Assembly: GCF_900114055.1 (NCBI RefSeq)
Contig: NZ_FORR01000007.1
Location: 62,001 to 126,000, forward strand
Direction: 5' to 3'
From: Thermoflavimicrobium dichotomicum
GTDB lineage: Bacteria; Bacillota; Bacilli; Thermoactinomycetales; Thermoactinomycetaceae
Length of the DNA stretch: 64,000 bases
In this document: positions 24,487 to 34,143 of the stretch, piece after piece
Numbering within the stretch: the stretch's first letter is position 1
Layout: each line of letters opens with the position of its first letter
The notes under the pieces: generated by a model
What the model was told of the DNA's origin: nothing
What the model saw: only the letters and a program-made list of their open reading frames with translations
Database searches by the model: none
Position numbers and translations under genes: made by a program

Positions 24487-25840
24487 GATTCGATTCCTCC
24501 GATCCCCAAATTTGGCACTTCAACTTCCCATCCGATAATCGAACCTGAATCAAGTCACCCGGCTTTACCTGCCTGACTGATTTCACCAGTTCATCACGGC
24601 CCAAACGATAAACCAGCGAATACCCCCGTTTCATCACTTTTAGTGGGCTTAATGCATCCAACCGATCCATTAAACGCTGGCTTTTTCCTTCTTGATCCCG
24701 GATGATCCGAAGTATGGCATTTAACAATTCTTTTTGCAAATAAAATAGTTTGTCTCTTTGTTTGGATAAGCTTACTCGGGGATGAAGCCGTTCCAGTTGA
24801 TTTGCCAAACGCTCGACTTTTCGTTGGGAATTAGTCCATCTTTTTTCGATGGCTTTTACCAGGTCGCTTTGTAAATAGTCGAGTCGTTGTGCATATTGTT
24901 CCAAACGGGCATGGGGTTGTTGAAAAATCGGTCGGCTCAGTAACTGCTGCAGTCGATGACGCCATAAGCTTATCATAGACGTTTGTACCTGAATCAACCG
25001 TTTTTGTAAAGAGGCTAATCGTTCTTTTAACTCCTCCAGGTGTGGAACTGCCAATTCTGCTGCAGCTGTTGGAGTGGCTGCACGCAAATCAGCAACCAAA
25101 TCGCTCAGGGTAAAATCCGTTTCATGTCCAACAGCTGAAATCACTGGAATTTGCGAACGGAATATACTTCGAACCACCATTTCTTCATTAAACGCCCACA
25201 GTTCTTCGATAGATCCCCCGCCACGCCCTACAATTAACAACTCAACTTCCTGTAGCTGATTCATAATATCGATCGCTTGGGCCACTTCCTTGGCAGCGGT
25301 TTCTCCTTGCACAGAAACCGGAAATAAAATCACATGCCCCAGCGGATAACGCCGCCGGATCGTCGTAATAATATCTCGAATGGCCGCTCCACTGGCAGAA
25401 GTAATCACACCAATCTTTTTCGGAAAGGGCGGCAGTGCTTTTTTATGAGCTGGATCAAATAAACCTTCTGCCTCCAACTGTTCCTTTAACTGCTGGAAAG
25501 CAACAAACAAATCCCCAATTCCGTGTTGACGCAAATCGTGAATATATAACTGAACTTGTCCATCTCGCTCGTAAACGGACAACCTGCCTCTAACAAGTAC
25601 CCGATCCCCATTTTTCGGCGTAAAACGCAACCGTCGATTATAGCTCGCAAACATGACCGCTTTTATTTGGGTTTGTTCATCTTTTAGCGAAAAATACATG
25701 TGACCACTACGCGCATGATGGGTAAAATTGGTGATCTCTCCTTCTACCCACACCTTCTGTAACAACTCGTCCAGTTCGATCGTTTCTCGTAGATAAGATA
25801 CCAGTTCGGTTACGGACCATGGCTTTTTTTCGATTTCCAC
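24479..25840 (-). CDS. xseA: Exodeoxyribonuclease VII large subunit
   Basis: The 453-residue nuclease subunit. The N-terminal OB fold (about 1-100) includes VWVEGEITNFTHHARSGHMYF. The catalytic domain (about 125-320) has IGVITSASGAAIRDI and the GRGGGSIEELWAFN motif, followed by a long coiled coil and a short C-terminal beta segment. The GTG start follows GAGG. B. subtilis has folD between nusB and xseA; here folD is absent. Confidence 0.96.
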   Translation of the reverse strand: MEIEKKPWSVTELVSYLRETIELDELLQKVWVEGEITNFTHHARSGHMYFSLKDEQTQIKAVMFASYNRRLRFTPKNGDRVLVRGRLSVYERDGQVQLYIHDLRQHGIGDLFVAFQQLKEQLEAEGLFDPAHKKALPPFPKKIGVITSASGAAIRDIITTIRRRYPLGHVILFPVSVQGETAAKEVAQAIDIMNQLQEVELLIVGRGGGSIEELWAFNEEMVVRSIFRSQIPVISAVGHETDFTLSDLVADLRAATPTAAAELAVPHLEELKERLASLQKRLIQVQTSMISLWRHRLQQLLSRPIFQQPHARLEQYAQRLDYLQSDLVKAIEKRWTNSQRKVERLANQLERLHPRVSLSKQRDKLFYLQKELLNAILRIIRDQEGKSQRLMDRLDALSPLKVMKRGYSLVYRLGRDELVKSVRQVKPGDLIQVRLSDGKLKCQIWGSEESNHE

Positions 25841-26541
25841 CGCTTCTTTCTTCCTCTCACTTTTTCCTATGGTTATTTGTTTCCCATGTCTCTTACCCGC
25901 ACACCTGTTTCCATTATGTCACAAAACAGTAAGAGATAAAATAATCCTTCACCCTCATAAGAAAAAAGACAGGAACCGTCTGCCCGTCATTTGTAAATGA
26001 AGAACAAGATGAAAAGCAATTAAAACGGCATCATGTCTTACCATCAGCGCATTCCTGCATCAAGGATTCAAGTGGTGATAACGGCAAGATCCCTAAATTA
26101 CGCAGGAGAAAAGGAATCTCGATAAATATTATAATATTCCGATAGATTATTTTTATATATTTGAATAGTAATGTTGATCATATTCAAAATTACGTATATT
26201 ATGGAACTAGATGGAGTGTATTGCTCTATCTATTGCGATTTAACCGCCAACCAACAGCAAACGCATTTTCTCTTACCCCACTGAGAATTGTACATCTTTT
26301 CACAAGAGGATGTCCATCCAGCCTGTTCATAGATGTGAGTCTAATCATTTTTTTCCTGCACTTGATCTCAAGAAAGTATATCTTAAACGCCTTAGATAAT
26401 AACTCTTCTTCGTCCAAAGAAGGACATAATAGTTTAAAAATATTTAGAATTAATTTTTATCCAATCTTCCAAAAGCGTTTGATCAGTAGTTCCATTCGAT
26501 TGATTCTTCACTTTCTAGATAAATTCCCCCATTTGATAGAT
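25841..26541. other. 700-bp region without a convincing gene
   Basis: AT-rich spacer between nusB and xseA, where relatives keep folD. Frames on both strands (for example minus 26226-26417) lack ribosome sites and family resemblance. I see no folD remnant, tRNA or repeat. A 40-codon frame starting at a minus-strand ATG near 26363 follows GGAAAAAA but is too weak to call. Confidence 0.5.
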
Positions 26542-26584
26542 AAAAAAAAACCAGTATCCATGTTGAATCAGATACTGGTTTTTA
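26542..26584 (-). terminator. Rho-independent terminator after nusB
   Basis: AAAACCAGTATC and GATACTGGTTTT pair as a 12-bp stem and are followed by a run of Ts on the minus strand. A-runs on the other side make it look bidirectional. Confidence 0.85.
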
Positions 26585-26590
26585 TCATGA

Positions 26591-27010
26591 TTATTCATCA
26601 TCACTAGCGACATTGCCCAAAATCCCGTTGACAAAACGCCTCGATTCCTCGCCACTATAAACTTTTGCCAGTTCTACTGCTTCGTTCAAAATAACTCCTT
26701 TAGGTGTTTCCTCTTCAAATAATAGCTCAAACACAGCTATGCGAAGAATGGCCCGATCCACAGCGGCAATCCGCTCCAGTGACCATCCCTTCTTCAAATA
26801 ACGCTCAATGGTTGCATCAATGGTTGAGAGATGTTCCTTCACACCACGAATCAAGTAATGATAAAAATCTTTATACTCTCCTTCCAAATTCTCTCCTCTT
26901 TCCTTGATCACGGAATCCTCCTGATCCGGATGAAACTCCATTTGATACAACGCTTGCAGTACACATTCCCTGACATACCGACGACTCATTTCTGCTTTTA
27001 CTTCACTCAT
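26591..27010 (-). CDS. nusB: Transcription antitermination factor NusB
   Basis: All-helical factor of 139 residues that binds rRNA leader boxA with S10. It opens with SRRYVRECVLQALYQMEF; the conserved second half contains ERIAAVDRAILRIAVFELLF and PKGVILNEAVELAKVYSGEESRRFVNGILG. The longest frame begins at 27043, but GGGGGAT precedes the ATG at 27010 with normal spacing. Confidence 0.96.
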   Translation of the reverse strand: MSEVKAEMSRRYVRECVLQALYQMEFHPDQEDSVIKERGENLEGEYKDFYHYLIRGVKEHLSTIDATIERYLKKGWSLERIAAVDRAILRIAVFELLFEEETPKGVILNEAVELAKVYSGEESRRFVNGILGNVASDDE

Positions 27011-27023
27011 ATAATCGATCCCC

Positions 27024-27057
27024 CAAAAAGAAACCCGAGCCAATCGGCCCGGTCTCT
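27024..27057 (-). terminator. Possible terminator between DUF2273 gene and nusB
   Basis: An imperfect GC-rich hairpin (ACCGGGCC...GGCTCGGGT) followed by TTTCTTTTT lies just after the DUF2273 stop and before the nusB ribosome site. It may attenuate nusB transcription. Confidence 0.5.
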
Positions 27058-27286
27058 ATTTACGCATCCATTTCTCTAAAATAATGGTATCGATGACCTC
27101 TTTTAAGTCTTCTTTGCGATCAATCTGCTTCCCGATAAAAAAGCCAAGTCCTACTAGCAGTGCAAAGAAGAGCATTTTCCAAAAACCAACCATTAAATAG
27201 ATGAGACCAAGGGCAAAACCAATGAAGGAACCCGCAATTCTTCCTCCATATTGTAACCAGATCGTCTCAAGAAAATGTTTATCCAT
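27056..27286 (-). CDS. DUF2273 small membrane protein
   Basis: A 76-residue protein with two membrane helices (about 14-34 and 36-52) and a charged tail, matching the DUF2273 family that accompanies Asp23/AmaP envelope-stress genes. GGRIAGSFIGFALGLIYLM and the central G-rich turn are typical. It lies 14 bp after amaP and is presumably part of the membrane complex that anchors Asp23. Confidence 0.88.
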   Translation of the reverse strand: MDKHFLETIWLQYGGRIAGSFIGFALGLIYLMVGFWKMLFFALLVGLGFFIGKQIDRKEDLKEVIDTIILEKWMRK

Positions 27287-27300
27287 GTTGGCGCACCGCC

Positions 27301-27861
27301 TTATTCAACACGAATTTTCGCTCGATTGGCCTGAATGGTTTTTGCCACATACACCGGGACTTGATCTACTGCAACTCCCGCAATGGTCTCCACTTGATCT
27401 TTCACAGTCCGCTGCAGTTGTTCGGAAACCTGCTGAATCGGTGTTTCACCATCGACAATGATTTTGAGACCAATATCGACGGAAGAAGTTTTGATATTAT
27501 GGCGAATACGGGCACTCAGATCACGAACACCTTTTACCCTTCTCGCCGCCTTTACAGCGATATTCTCAATGGTCTCCAAAGAAATGCGAATATTGCCAAT
27601 CTCGGTTAATTGGTCTACACCAGCATTGGCCGATCTTCTAAATATTCCCCAACTAATAAAATACAAGCTTATCAACAAGACAAAGACGCTGACACCAACC
27701 ACTGATATATTTAATGTGACATCTCGATCCAACAGTAAAATGGCTTCGCTTGCTTTTTTTGGATCGATAAAAAGATCGCAACCTATTAATATACCCGTAA
27801 TAGCGAGGGCTGCAACCCCCAAACTGAATAAAAATAACAGGAGCCGATCCCATAAGCCCAT
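27301..27861 (-). CDS. amaP: Alkaline shock membrane anchor protein AmaP
   Basis: A 186-residue protein with two N-terminal membrane helices (about 7-27 and 48-69) followed by an Asp23-like cytoplasmic domain (ISLETIENIAVKAARRVKGVRDL). This is the AmaP architecture: it recruits Asp23 to the membrane. GGAG precedes the ATG. It sits between the asp23-like gene and the DUF2273 gene. Confidence 0.9.
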   Translation of the reverse strand: MGLWDRLLLFLFSLGVAALAITGILIGCDLFIDPKKASEAILLLDRDVTLNISVVGVSVFVLLISLYFISWGIFRRSANAGVDQLTEIGNIRISLETIENIAVKAARRVKGVRDLSARIRHNIKTSSVDIGLKIIVDGETPIQQVSEQLQRTVKDQVETIAGVAVDQVPVYVAKTIQANRAKIRVE

Positions 27862-27889
27862 CGATGGTCTCCTCCTCTATCTGAAGATA

Positions 27890-28291
27890 TTACCGAACCC
27901 GTTTGCTTCCGACCTCTTCTTTCCCTTTTTCTAGATTAGGAACTTTGATTCCTTCTACACGTACTACCACTTTTTCTACTACCAGACCGGTCATCGATTC
28001 AACAGCTGCTTTTACTTTTTGCTGTACTTCCTTGGCCACTTCGATAATGTGATAGCCATATTCCACAACTATGGCCACTTCAATGCTGGTATGTTCCGCA
28101 ATCTCCACCTGGGTACCCTGCCGAACATTTTTGCGGCCGATCAATTTATTCAAATCACCTACTACCCCGCCTTTCAATTCAACAACACCTTCAATTTGGG
28201 TAGCCGTCAAACCTGCAATCGTCTGAATGACTTCAGGGGCTATTTCCACTTTACCAAGCACATTTTTCTCTTCATACATCAAATTATCCAT
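27890..28291 (-). CDS. yqhY: Asp23/Gls24 envelope stress protein (YqhY-like)
   Basis: A 133-residue cytoplasmic Asp23-family protein. It has [27 protein letters not shown] near the start and [27 protein letters not shown] in the second half. In B. subtilis the equivalent YqhY is encoded with accBC and influences acetyl-CoA carboxylase. The frame opens at a GTG (28303) inside the end of accC, too near the ribosome site GAGGAG; the ATG at 28291 is preferred although its spacing is long. Confidence 0.88.
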   Translation of the reverse strand: MDNLMYEEKNVLGKVEIAPEVIQTIAGLTATQIEGVVELKGGVVGDLNKLIGRKNVRQGTQVEIAEHTSIEVAIVVEYGYHIIEVAKEVQQKVKAAVESMTGLVVEKVVVRVEGIKVPNLEKGKEEVGSKRVR

Positions 28292-29651
28292 CGCTTTTGT
28301 CACTCTCCTCTTGCCAGTTGTATTCCTCTAAAAACTGAATATGGAAGTCGCCTTCTACAAACTTCGGATGGTTGATCAATTTTAAGTGGAAGGGGATGGT
28401 TGTATGCACACCTTCAATGGCAAATTCTTTTAATGCTCGTGTCATGCGCTCCAATGCTTCTTGACGATCTTTACCCCATACGATCAATTTGGCAATCATG
28501 GAATCATAAAAAGGTGGGATGCGATAACCCGGATAACACGCACTGTCCACACGAACTCCAATTCCACCAGGAGGCAAATAAAATTGAATGGTTCCAGGGG
28601 AAGGGATGAAATTTTTATCAGGGCGTTCGGCATTGATCCGACATTCAATCGACCAGCCATTGATCACAATATCTTCCTGTTTCACGGATAACAGTTCTCC
28701 AGCGGCTACACGAATTTGCTCTTTCACTAAATCAATGCCTGTTATACATTCTGTCACAGGATGCTCTACTTGAATCCGCGTATTCATTTCCATAAAATAG
28801 AAATTCCCATCTCGATCGAGTAGAAATTCCACCGTACCTGCTCCAGAATAGTTTACAGATTTTGCTGCCTGAATGGCCGCTTGTCCCATCCGTTCACGCA
28901 GCTCCGGACTTAACGCTGGAGAAGGAGCTTCTTCAATTAGTTTTTGATAACGACGCTGGATCGAACAATCCCGTTCACCCAAATGAACGACATTTCCATG
29001 TTTATCTGCCAAGATTTGAATTTCGATATGACGGGGCTTTACAAGGAATTTTTCAAGATAAACACCTGGATTGCCAAAGTTAGCCTCTGCTTCTTTCTGT
29101 GCAAGCGTTATTGCCCGTCTCAATTCTTCTTCGCTATGTACAATGCGCATTCCTTTTCCGCCACCGCCTGCTGTTGCCTTCACGATCACAGGATAGCCGA
29201 TTTCGTTAGCGGTTTTGGCAGCCTCTTCGATATCTTCAATAACCCCTTCTGTTCCCGGAACTACTGGAACGCCTGCTGCTTTCATCGTTTCTCGAGCGGT
29301 CGTTTTATCTCCCATCTTAATGATTGCTTCGGGAGAAGGACCGATAAACTCAATCCCACAGGCAGCACACAACTCCGCAAAATCAGCGTTTTCTGCCAGA
29401 AAACCGTATCCAGGATGAATAGCATCTGCACCAACCAATGTTGCCGTACTCATTAAATTGGTCATATTTAAATAACTGTCTTTCGCCAACGCCGGTCCAA
29501 TACAATAAGCTTCATCCGCCAAGGAGACATGGAGTGCATCACGATCAGCTTCGGAATAAACAGCCACCGTACTAATACCAAGCTCACGACAAGCACGTAT
29601 AATACGTACAGCAATTTCTCCACGATTTGCCACTAATACTTTCTTGAACAT
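28284..29651 (-). CDS. accC: Acetyl-CoA carboxylase biotin carboxylase subunit
   Basis: ATP-dependent carboxylation of biotin for malonyl-CoA synthesis; 455 residues. The N-terminal domain begins [20 protein letters not shown]. The ATP-grasp glycine loop is [14 protein letters not shown] (about 159-172), and catalytic residues lie in [14 protein letters not shown] (about 288-301). GAGGAAAG precedes the ATG. Its last codons overlap the asp23-like gene. Confidence 0.97.
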   Translation of the reverse strand: MFKKVLVANRGEIAVRIIRACRELGISTVAVYSEADRDALHVSLADEAYCIGPALAKDSYLNMTNLMSTATLVGADAIHPGYGFLAENADFAELCAACGIEFIGPSPEAIIKMGDKTTARETMKAAGVPVVPGTEGVIEDIEEAAKTANEIGYPVIVKATAGGGGKGMRIVHSEEELRRAITLAQKEAEANFGNPGVYLEKFLVKPRHIEIQILADKHGNVVHLGERDCSIQRRYQKLIEEAPSPALSPELRERMGQAAIQAAKSVNYSGAGTVEFLLDRDGNFYFMEMNTRIQVEHPVTECITGIDLVKEQIRVAAGELLSVKQEDIVINGWSIECRINAERPDKNFIPSPGTIQFYLPPGGIGVRVDSACYPGYRIPPFYDSMIAKLIVWGKDRQEALERMTRALKEFAIEGVHTTIPFHLKLINHPKFVEGDFHIQFLEEYNWQEESDKSDG

Positions 29652-29672
29652 CTTGCTTTCCTCCCGGGGACA

Positions 29673-30203
29673 CTAGCTGGTTTTTACCAAAAATAAAGGT
29701 TGACCGTATTCAACTAGCTGACCGTTTTCTACCAATACTTTCACGATGGTTCCACGTACTTCGGCCTCGATTTCATTCATTAATTTCATCGCTTCAACAA
29801 TGCAGACAATTGTCTTTTCATCGACAACATCGCCTTCTTTTACATATGGATCAGCATCAGGCGCAGGTGCACGATAGAAAGTTCCTACCATCGGTGAAAC
29901 AATCTTATGTAGATTCGCCTCATCTTCAACAGCAGGTGAAGCAGGAGTCGGTGCTGGAGCTGGCTCAGCGATGGCAGTTGGCTGGACAGCAGGTGTCGTT
30001 GCCACAGCTGATACAGAAGGAGCTACCGATTGAGTGGAGACAGCAAGAGGTGTTTCCTGAACAGGTGCAGTAGCGATCTGCGCACGTCCAGATGTCTTTT
30101 TAATCACCACTTTTGTGCCCTCTTTATCAATTTCAAACTCTTCAATTTGGGATTCATCAACCAAACGGATTAATTCCCGAATTTCATGCATTTTTAAAGA
30201 CAT
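29673..30203 (-). CDS. accB: Biotin carboxyl carrier protein of acetyl-CoA carboxylase
   Basis: A 176-residue carrier with the N-terminal helix [21 protein letters not shown]. An Ala/Pro/Thr-rich linker (about 45-100) follows, then a C-terminal biotinyl domain with the modified lysine in VEAMKLMNE (Lys about 140). The longest frame starts at 30236; GAGGAG ten bases before the ATG at 30203 decides the start. It is the first gene of accB-accC-asp23-amaP-DUF2273. Confidence 0.96.
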   Translation of the reverse strand: MSLKMHEIRELIRLVDESQIEEFEIDKEGTKVVIKKTSGRAQIATAPVQETPLAVSTQSVAPSVSAVATTPAVQPTAIAEPAPAPTPASPAVEDEANLHKIVSPMVGTFYRAPAPDADPYVKEGDVVDEKTIVCIVEAMKLMNEIEAEVRGTIVKVLVENGQLVEYGQPLFLVKTS

Positions 30204-30690
30204 GAGTCCAACACTCCTCTCGAATTCGATTTCCATTGTACCTAAAACCGATCATGATTTCGCCTTATTTTATTAACCGTTTTTATGATATAGTTTTTTT
30301 CTATGTTTGACCACCCCTATCCCCTTCAGGTTAGAACGGATTATTTTATTTTTACCAAAAAAGACAAGAAAAATCGAATACGATGGGATGGTGCCCACCA
30401 TGATGAATAAAGCCCCCGCGCTTTCATACAGCGGCGACTTGTCATTTCTGCACCCATTGTCACTCCGAATCGAGAGTCCTTTGCCTTGGGCAGATAGACC
30501 GTCTCGGATAATATGGTTGTAATATTCGCTATTATCTGCCTGGTATCATTCCAGCTAACACGATCTCCATTTTCTTGTTCCCATTAAAAACGACCCTTTT
30601 CTACCTCCCTCTATCAAATAAATAAATTCACTGACCTTGGCTCTCAGAAGTTTAAAATAACTATGATTTTTACGAAGAGCAAACTTAAAA
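30204..30690. other. Gene-free region upstream of accB
   Basis: About 490 bases that presumably hold the accB promoter. A plus-strand 71-codon frame (30307-30522) has no ribosome site or recognisable relatives. The middle part (30380-30510) is GC-richer than its flanks and might be a gene remnant, but I cannot identify it. Confidence 0.5.
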
Positions 30691-30727
30691 AAAAAAAGAC
30701 AGACCTGTCCTTAAAAGACAGGTCTCT
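30691..30727 (-). terminator. Rho-independent terminator after the NlpC/P60 gene
   Basis: AGACCTGTC and GACAGGTCT form a 9-bp stem; on the minus strand it is followed by TGTCTTTTTTTTTT. Confidence 0.9.
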
Positions 30728-30767
30728 TTGAGTGAAAATTTATATATGAAATGATGGGGAACAGCCT

Positions 30768-31280
30768 CTAATAGATTCGACGTCCCTCGCTAAATCTCGG
30801 TTTCCAGTATGTGTTTGTAACCTTGTCTATTTTAACACCTTTGGAAGTCGTTGCATGGATCATTTCACCGTTTCCGATATAAATAGCTACATGGAATACC
30901 CTTCCATCTTCTTTAAATATCATGAGATCTCCTCTTAATAAGTTGCTCAAGCTCTTTCCAGTCGATTTTCCTTCTTTTGCCTGATAGGAAGCCGTACGAG
31001 GCAAATTGATGCCCAATGCTTGCTTGAATACATATTGGGTAAAACCACTGCAGTCAAAAGAGGATGGGCCTGTCGAACCATATCGATACGGTTTTCCCAA
31101 ATGCCGTTTCGCCTCAGCGATCAATTTATCCGATTTTTGCGTCCGTGTACTTACCGTTGCCGTTTGTACAGAAGGAGTTTGAACGGATTGATCCGTATTT
31201 GGAGTTGCGCTCACTACTCCTGTAGAGAGTAGAGCTGTTACCAAAAATGCAGTCAATACGGTGATGCCTTTTTTCTTCAA
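30768..31280 (-). CDS. Secreted NlpC/P60 peptidoglycan hydrolase
   Basis: A 170-residue exported endopeptidase. An N-terminal signal peptide (LKKKGITVLTAFLVTALLS, cleavage near VSA) is followed by a short Thr/Ser/Gln linker and one NlpC/P60 domain. The domain has the catalytic Cys in FDCSGFTQYVF, the His in VFHVAIYIG and a third polar residue near MIHATT. No binding repeats (LysM, SH3) are present. The true start is a TTG at 31280, five bases after GGAGAGGG; the ATG at 31349 would bury the signal peptide. Confidence 0.92.
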   Translation of the reverse strand: MKKKGITVLTAFLVTALLSTGVVSATPNTDQSVQTPSVQTATVSTRTQKSDKLIAEAKRHLGKPYRYGSTGPSSFDCSGFTQYVFKQALGINLPRTASYQAKEGKSTGKSLSNLLRGDLMIFKEDGRVFHVAIYIGNGEMIHATTSKGVKIDKVTNTYWKPRFSEGRRIY

Positions 31281-31495
31281 ATAAACCCTCTCCCTTGTTG
31301 CAAGATCTTGGCTGTCAATTTTAATCCTGCCCCCATGGCTGTTTCCCATCTACAAACAGATGCTCTCATTCTAGCAAATTATTTATAAATGAAAAGAGGC
31401 TTTTCAAAATAGTTAAATAGTGTTCAAATTTATCTATTTAATTTTCCTTTTTTCGTCAAACTCTACATAAAAATCTATTTTGCAAGGATCATAAT

Positions 31496-31984
31496 CTAAA
31501 TCTCTTTATTTTTTAATAAATTTTCAGCTGATAAAACGATCCCATCTTCATCCACATAAACATAATGTCCGGGAATCCACTCGACCCCTGCAAAGCGAAC
31601 GGTTACATCCCTTTTTCCTTTCCCATCTTTCTTGCTTTTCACGGGACTTTTTCCCAATGCCATAACCCCTAGATCCAGTTCAGCCAATTCCTTGGTATCG
31701 CGAACACAACCATACACGATGACCCCTTGAATTCCACGCTCAACAGCAATCTCGGCCAAGCGATCTCCCAAGAGAGCGCACTTTTTTGAGCCACCACCAT
31801 CGACGACCAGAACAGATCCAGCAGGAATCGTTTCCAATGCTTGTCGCACCAAAACATTATCTTCATATACCTGGACAGTATGAATCGGTCCATGGAAACT
31901 TTTTTTCTTGCCAAAAGATTGAAAAAGATCTTCGCTTACTTGCAACTTCTCTAAAAATGCATCGCATAAATCGGTTGTTTTCAT
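31496..31984 (-). CDS. RraA-like protein (aldolase/RNase E regulator fold)
   Basis: A 162-residue RraA family member. Signature segments are KTTDLCDAF, a glycine-rich VLVVDGGGSKKCALLGD (about 80-96) and GVIVYGCVRDTKELAELDLGVMALG (about 107-131). Bacillales lack RNase E, so the family is more likely a 4-hydroxy-4-methyl-2-oxoglutarate aldolase/oxaloacetate decarboxylase here. The ATG at 31984 follows AAGGGTGG. Monocistronic. Confidence 0.88.
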   Translation of the reverse strand: MKTTDLCDAFLEKLQVSEDLFQSFGKKKSFHGPIHTVQVYEDNVLVRQALETIPAGSVLVVDGGGSKKCALLGDRLAEIAVERGIQGVIVYGCVRDTKELAELDLGVMALGKSPVKSKKDGKGKRDVTVRFAGVEWIPGHYVYVDEDGIVLSAENLLKNKEI

Positions 31985-32177
31985 CAAACCACCCTTTTAT
32001 TAAATAGAAAGTTGTTTAATATTATAATACTTTCACAAACAAAAAAGAAAAAAATGGAGGCAGAATAATTGAAAAATATATGAATAAAATAAATCTTTTT
32101 ATTGAATAACCCACTGGCTGACAAGTAAGCGGGCCCATACAACTATTGCGACATATCATATGCCTCTAAAAACATCA

Positions 32178-32258
32178 ACCCGTACCGCTTTGTTTGCGAT
32201 ACGGGTTAGAATCCATCCCGAAGCGCGGGAAACGTATCCATATTTTCAGGATAGTCTC
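32178..32258. repeat. Hairpin plus partial copy of dispersed repeat R1
   Basis: AACCCGTA and TACGGGTT (32178-32208) form a hairpin. Next to it, 32213-32258 (CATCCCGAAGCGC ... GTATCCATATTTTCAGG) repeats the right end of the element at 38780-38822 with only a few changes. The rest of that element is missing. It fills most of the 308-bp gap between the RraA-like gene and spoIIIAH. Confidence 0.75.
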
Positions 32259-32292
32259 TCCTATGGCAAGTCAGGCAGGCTATTGCTTATTT

Positions 32293-32856
32293 TTACTTTA
32301 CATACGCTACCGAGATTTGATTCGCTGCTACATCCATATGCTGACGAACCAGGCTGATCAGTTTCACAGCTTGTGTTTTACTCAAATTCTCACTTTGCAC
32401 AATCACATCCACATGCTCATCATTGATAATAACAACTGCATCCTGATATCCTTCTTTACGAATCAACTCTTCCAATACATTTTCCTGCTTTTCGAGTTGT
32501 GTCAGCTGATTTACTTTTTGCTCTGCTTCTTTGATTTGCTGCTTGGAAGATTTCGGGTTGGACAAAATTTTCATGTACTCTTCTGTCATTTTTCCTCTGA
32601 GAGTGGTGCGCTGCAGCTGATAAGCAAGCAAATAATCACTTTCTGGCTTCCCTTTCAGTGCCTCTTTCCCCTTGCTGGTAGACGCTGGTTGATCCAATGC
32701 CTTGATATCCACTTGAATTTGATCATTTTTGTTGCCCTTTTCCTTGGCCAGTTCTCCTGCTGGCTCAACCGGCCCCGTAGCAATATAGTAAGCAGACAAG
32801 ACCACCATTAGAGTAAGCATGGTCACTAACCAAACTGTTTGTTTGTTTACCTGCAT
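32293..32856 (-). CDS. spoIIIAH: Stage III sporulation protein AH
   Basis: Mother-cell component that binds forespore SpoIIQ to form the channel across the two membranes. It has one N-terminal membrane helix (about 7-26), a charged linker and a C-terminal ring-building domain (about 75-187, with KVNQLTQLEKQENVLEELI and VIINDEHVDVIVQSENLS). At 187 residues it is shorter than the B. subtilis protein by about 30. AGGAGG precedes the ATG. Confidence 0.93.
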   Translation of the reverse strand: MQVNKQTVWLVTMLTLMVVLSAYYIATGPVEPAGELAKEKGNKNDQIQVDIKALDQPASTSKGKEALKGKPESDYLLAYQLQRTTLRGKMTEEYMKILSNPKSSKQQIKEAEQKVNQLTQLEKQENVLEELIRKEGYQDAVVIINDEHVDVIVQSENLSKTQAVKLISLVRQHMDVAANQISVAYVK

Positions 32857-32867
32857 AAAACATCCTC

Positions 32868-33485
32868 CTATCCTTTTGGTAATACAGAAATGCGATGGAT
32901 GGGTACATCCAGGGTTCGCTGGATGGCTTCAATGACTGCTGCTTTCACTTGCAAATCTTCTACGCCGCGTGCCACGACAAGAACGCCACGAATTTTTGGT
33001 TTTAAACGTTTGACCACCATGGGTTGTTCACCATCCTCTCCCCGATAAGTGGCTGTCTTCTTTTCACTGTTCGTTTGTTGGATGGTTCGATTTCCACCTT
33101 TCGGATCTGCTTCATTCGTTATTTGTGAAGATTCTCTGGTTTCTACATGCACCACTTCTTCTTCGGTGGAATCAAGATTGACCATAACGGAAACATCATC
33201 GACACCCACAATCTTGCTCAATACATCTGCGAGCTGGGCTTCGTATTTTTTTTCATAGTCAACCATGCCCATCTCTTTATTAGAAGACGGCTGACGGGTG
33301 TTGTTCTGAAAGGATGGAGCAGATAATCCTCTTGGCTTGCCGTCTTCTTCTTCTACTTGTATAAAGGAAGCCAGGATCATGATTCCGATTCCTAAACATC
33401 CCAACAGCAAAATCCAGCGGAATGTATTTTTTTTCTTCTCACCACCCATTTTTTGCTCCATTTTTTCAAGCCACTTTTGCAGCAC
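32868..33485 (-). CDS. spoIIIAG: Stage III sporulation protein AG
   Basis: Ring-forming subunit of the SpoIIIA-SpoIIQ channel. It has a short cytoplasmic stretch, one membrane helix (about 20-40) and an extracytoplasmic domain (YEAQLADVLSKIVGVDDVSVMVNLDST and KIRGVLVVARGVEDLQVKAAVIEAIQRTLDV in order). A GGGAGGG lies inside codons 2-4 of the longest frame; the GTG six bases later (33485) is the likely start, giving 205 residues. Confidence 0.93.
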   Translation of the reverse strand: MLQKWLEKMEQKMGGEKKKNTFRWILLLGCLGIGIMILASFIQVEEEDGKPRGLSAPSFQNNTRQPSSNKEMGMVDYEKKYEAQLADVLSKIVGVDDVSVMVNLDSTEEEVVHVETRESSQITNEADPKGGNRTIQQTNSEKKTATYRGEDGEQPMVVKRLKPKIRGVLVVARGVEDLQVKAAVIEAIQRTLDVPIHRISVLPKG

Positions 33486-33502
33486 ACCACTCCCTCCCAT
33501 CT

Positions 33503-34135
33503 TTATACAGGTTGTTCCACTTGTACATGCACTTTGGACGGCATCACCTGCCAGGTTTGCATGATATATTCGGCGATCTGTTTTTCCAATGTTTTATTTT
33601 CTCTGACTTTTGACGGTGTTGTAGATTCTTTTATCTCCACATGAACAGGTTCAATTGGCTTCATCTTTGAAAAAGCATTTTTATTGTTCAGTTTCATCCG
33701 TGTAATCATCTCAATTTGCATGATTTCAGGAGCTTTTTGCTGATTCCAGTCTGTTTTTACTTTGGCACGCACCACCTCCACACCAAATTTGGTTTGCACA
33801 TGTTGAATCATGATTTGTTCCATCGATTTTTCTGTTTGCTGTTGAATCATCGTATCTTGTGATCGTTTTAGGGTCTCTGTTTTTTCTCTGATCTCTGGAA
33901 GGGAAGCCATTTCTTTTCCGTCCCATCCCTTTTTTAAAGCAACAGCAAGGTGGGACAGGTTTGAATCATTTTTGAGAAGCTGAAAAATCGGGGATAGTAT
34001 CGCCATGATGATGAGTAACCCCATTACCAACTTTACATACCGATCCATCGAATGATTCGGCAAGATCAAATCAAAAAATGTGGCAATTAGCACCAATAAA
34101 ATAATCTGTTTGAGCCAGTCGCTAATCCATTCCAC
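33503..34135 (-). CDS. spoIIIAF: Stage III sporulation protein AF
   Basis: A 210-residue membrane protein with two helices near the N-terminus (about 10-28 and 34-54) and a charged extracytoplasmic domain. LIANILLFAF-type text is replaced by LVLIATFFDLILPN, and YVKLVMGLLIIMAILSPIFQLL is characteristic of the family. It has a GTG start after AGGTGA. Part of the spoIIIA operon expressed by sigma-E in the mother cell. Confidence 0.92.
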   Translation of the reverse strand: MEWISDWLKQIILLVLIATFFDLILPNHSMDRYVKLVMGLLIIMAILSPIFQLLKNDSNLSHLAVALKKGWDGKEMASLPEIREKTETLKRSQDTMIQQQTEKSMEQIMIQHVQTKFGVEVVRAKVKTDWNQQKAPEIMQIEMITRMKLNNKNAFSKMKPIEPVHVEIKESTTPSKVRENKTLEKQIAEYIMQTWQVMPSKVHVQVEQPV

Positions 34136-34143
34136 CTTTTCAC

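Noticed and set aside
26161-26607. 148-codon plus-strand frame before nusB
   Set aside because: It runs through the nusB terminator and into the nusB end, and has no ribosome site or family resemblance.
31281-31495. c-di-AMP riboswitch before the NlpC/P60 gene
   Set aside because: Such riboswitches often precede wall hydrolases, but the leader here is AT-rich and lacks the conserved core.
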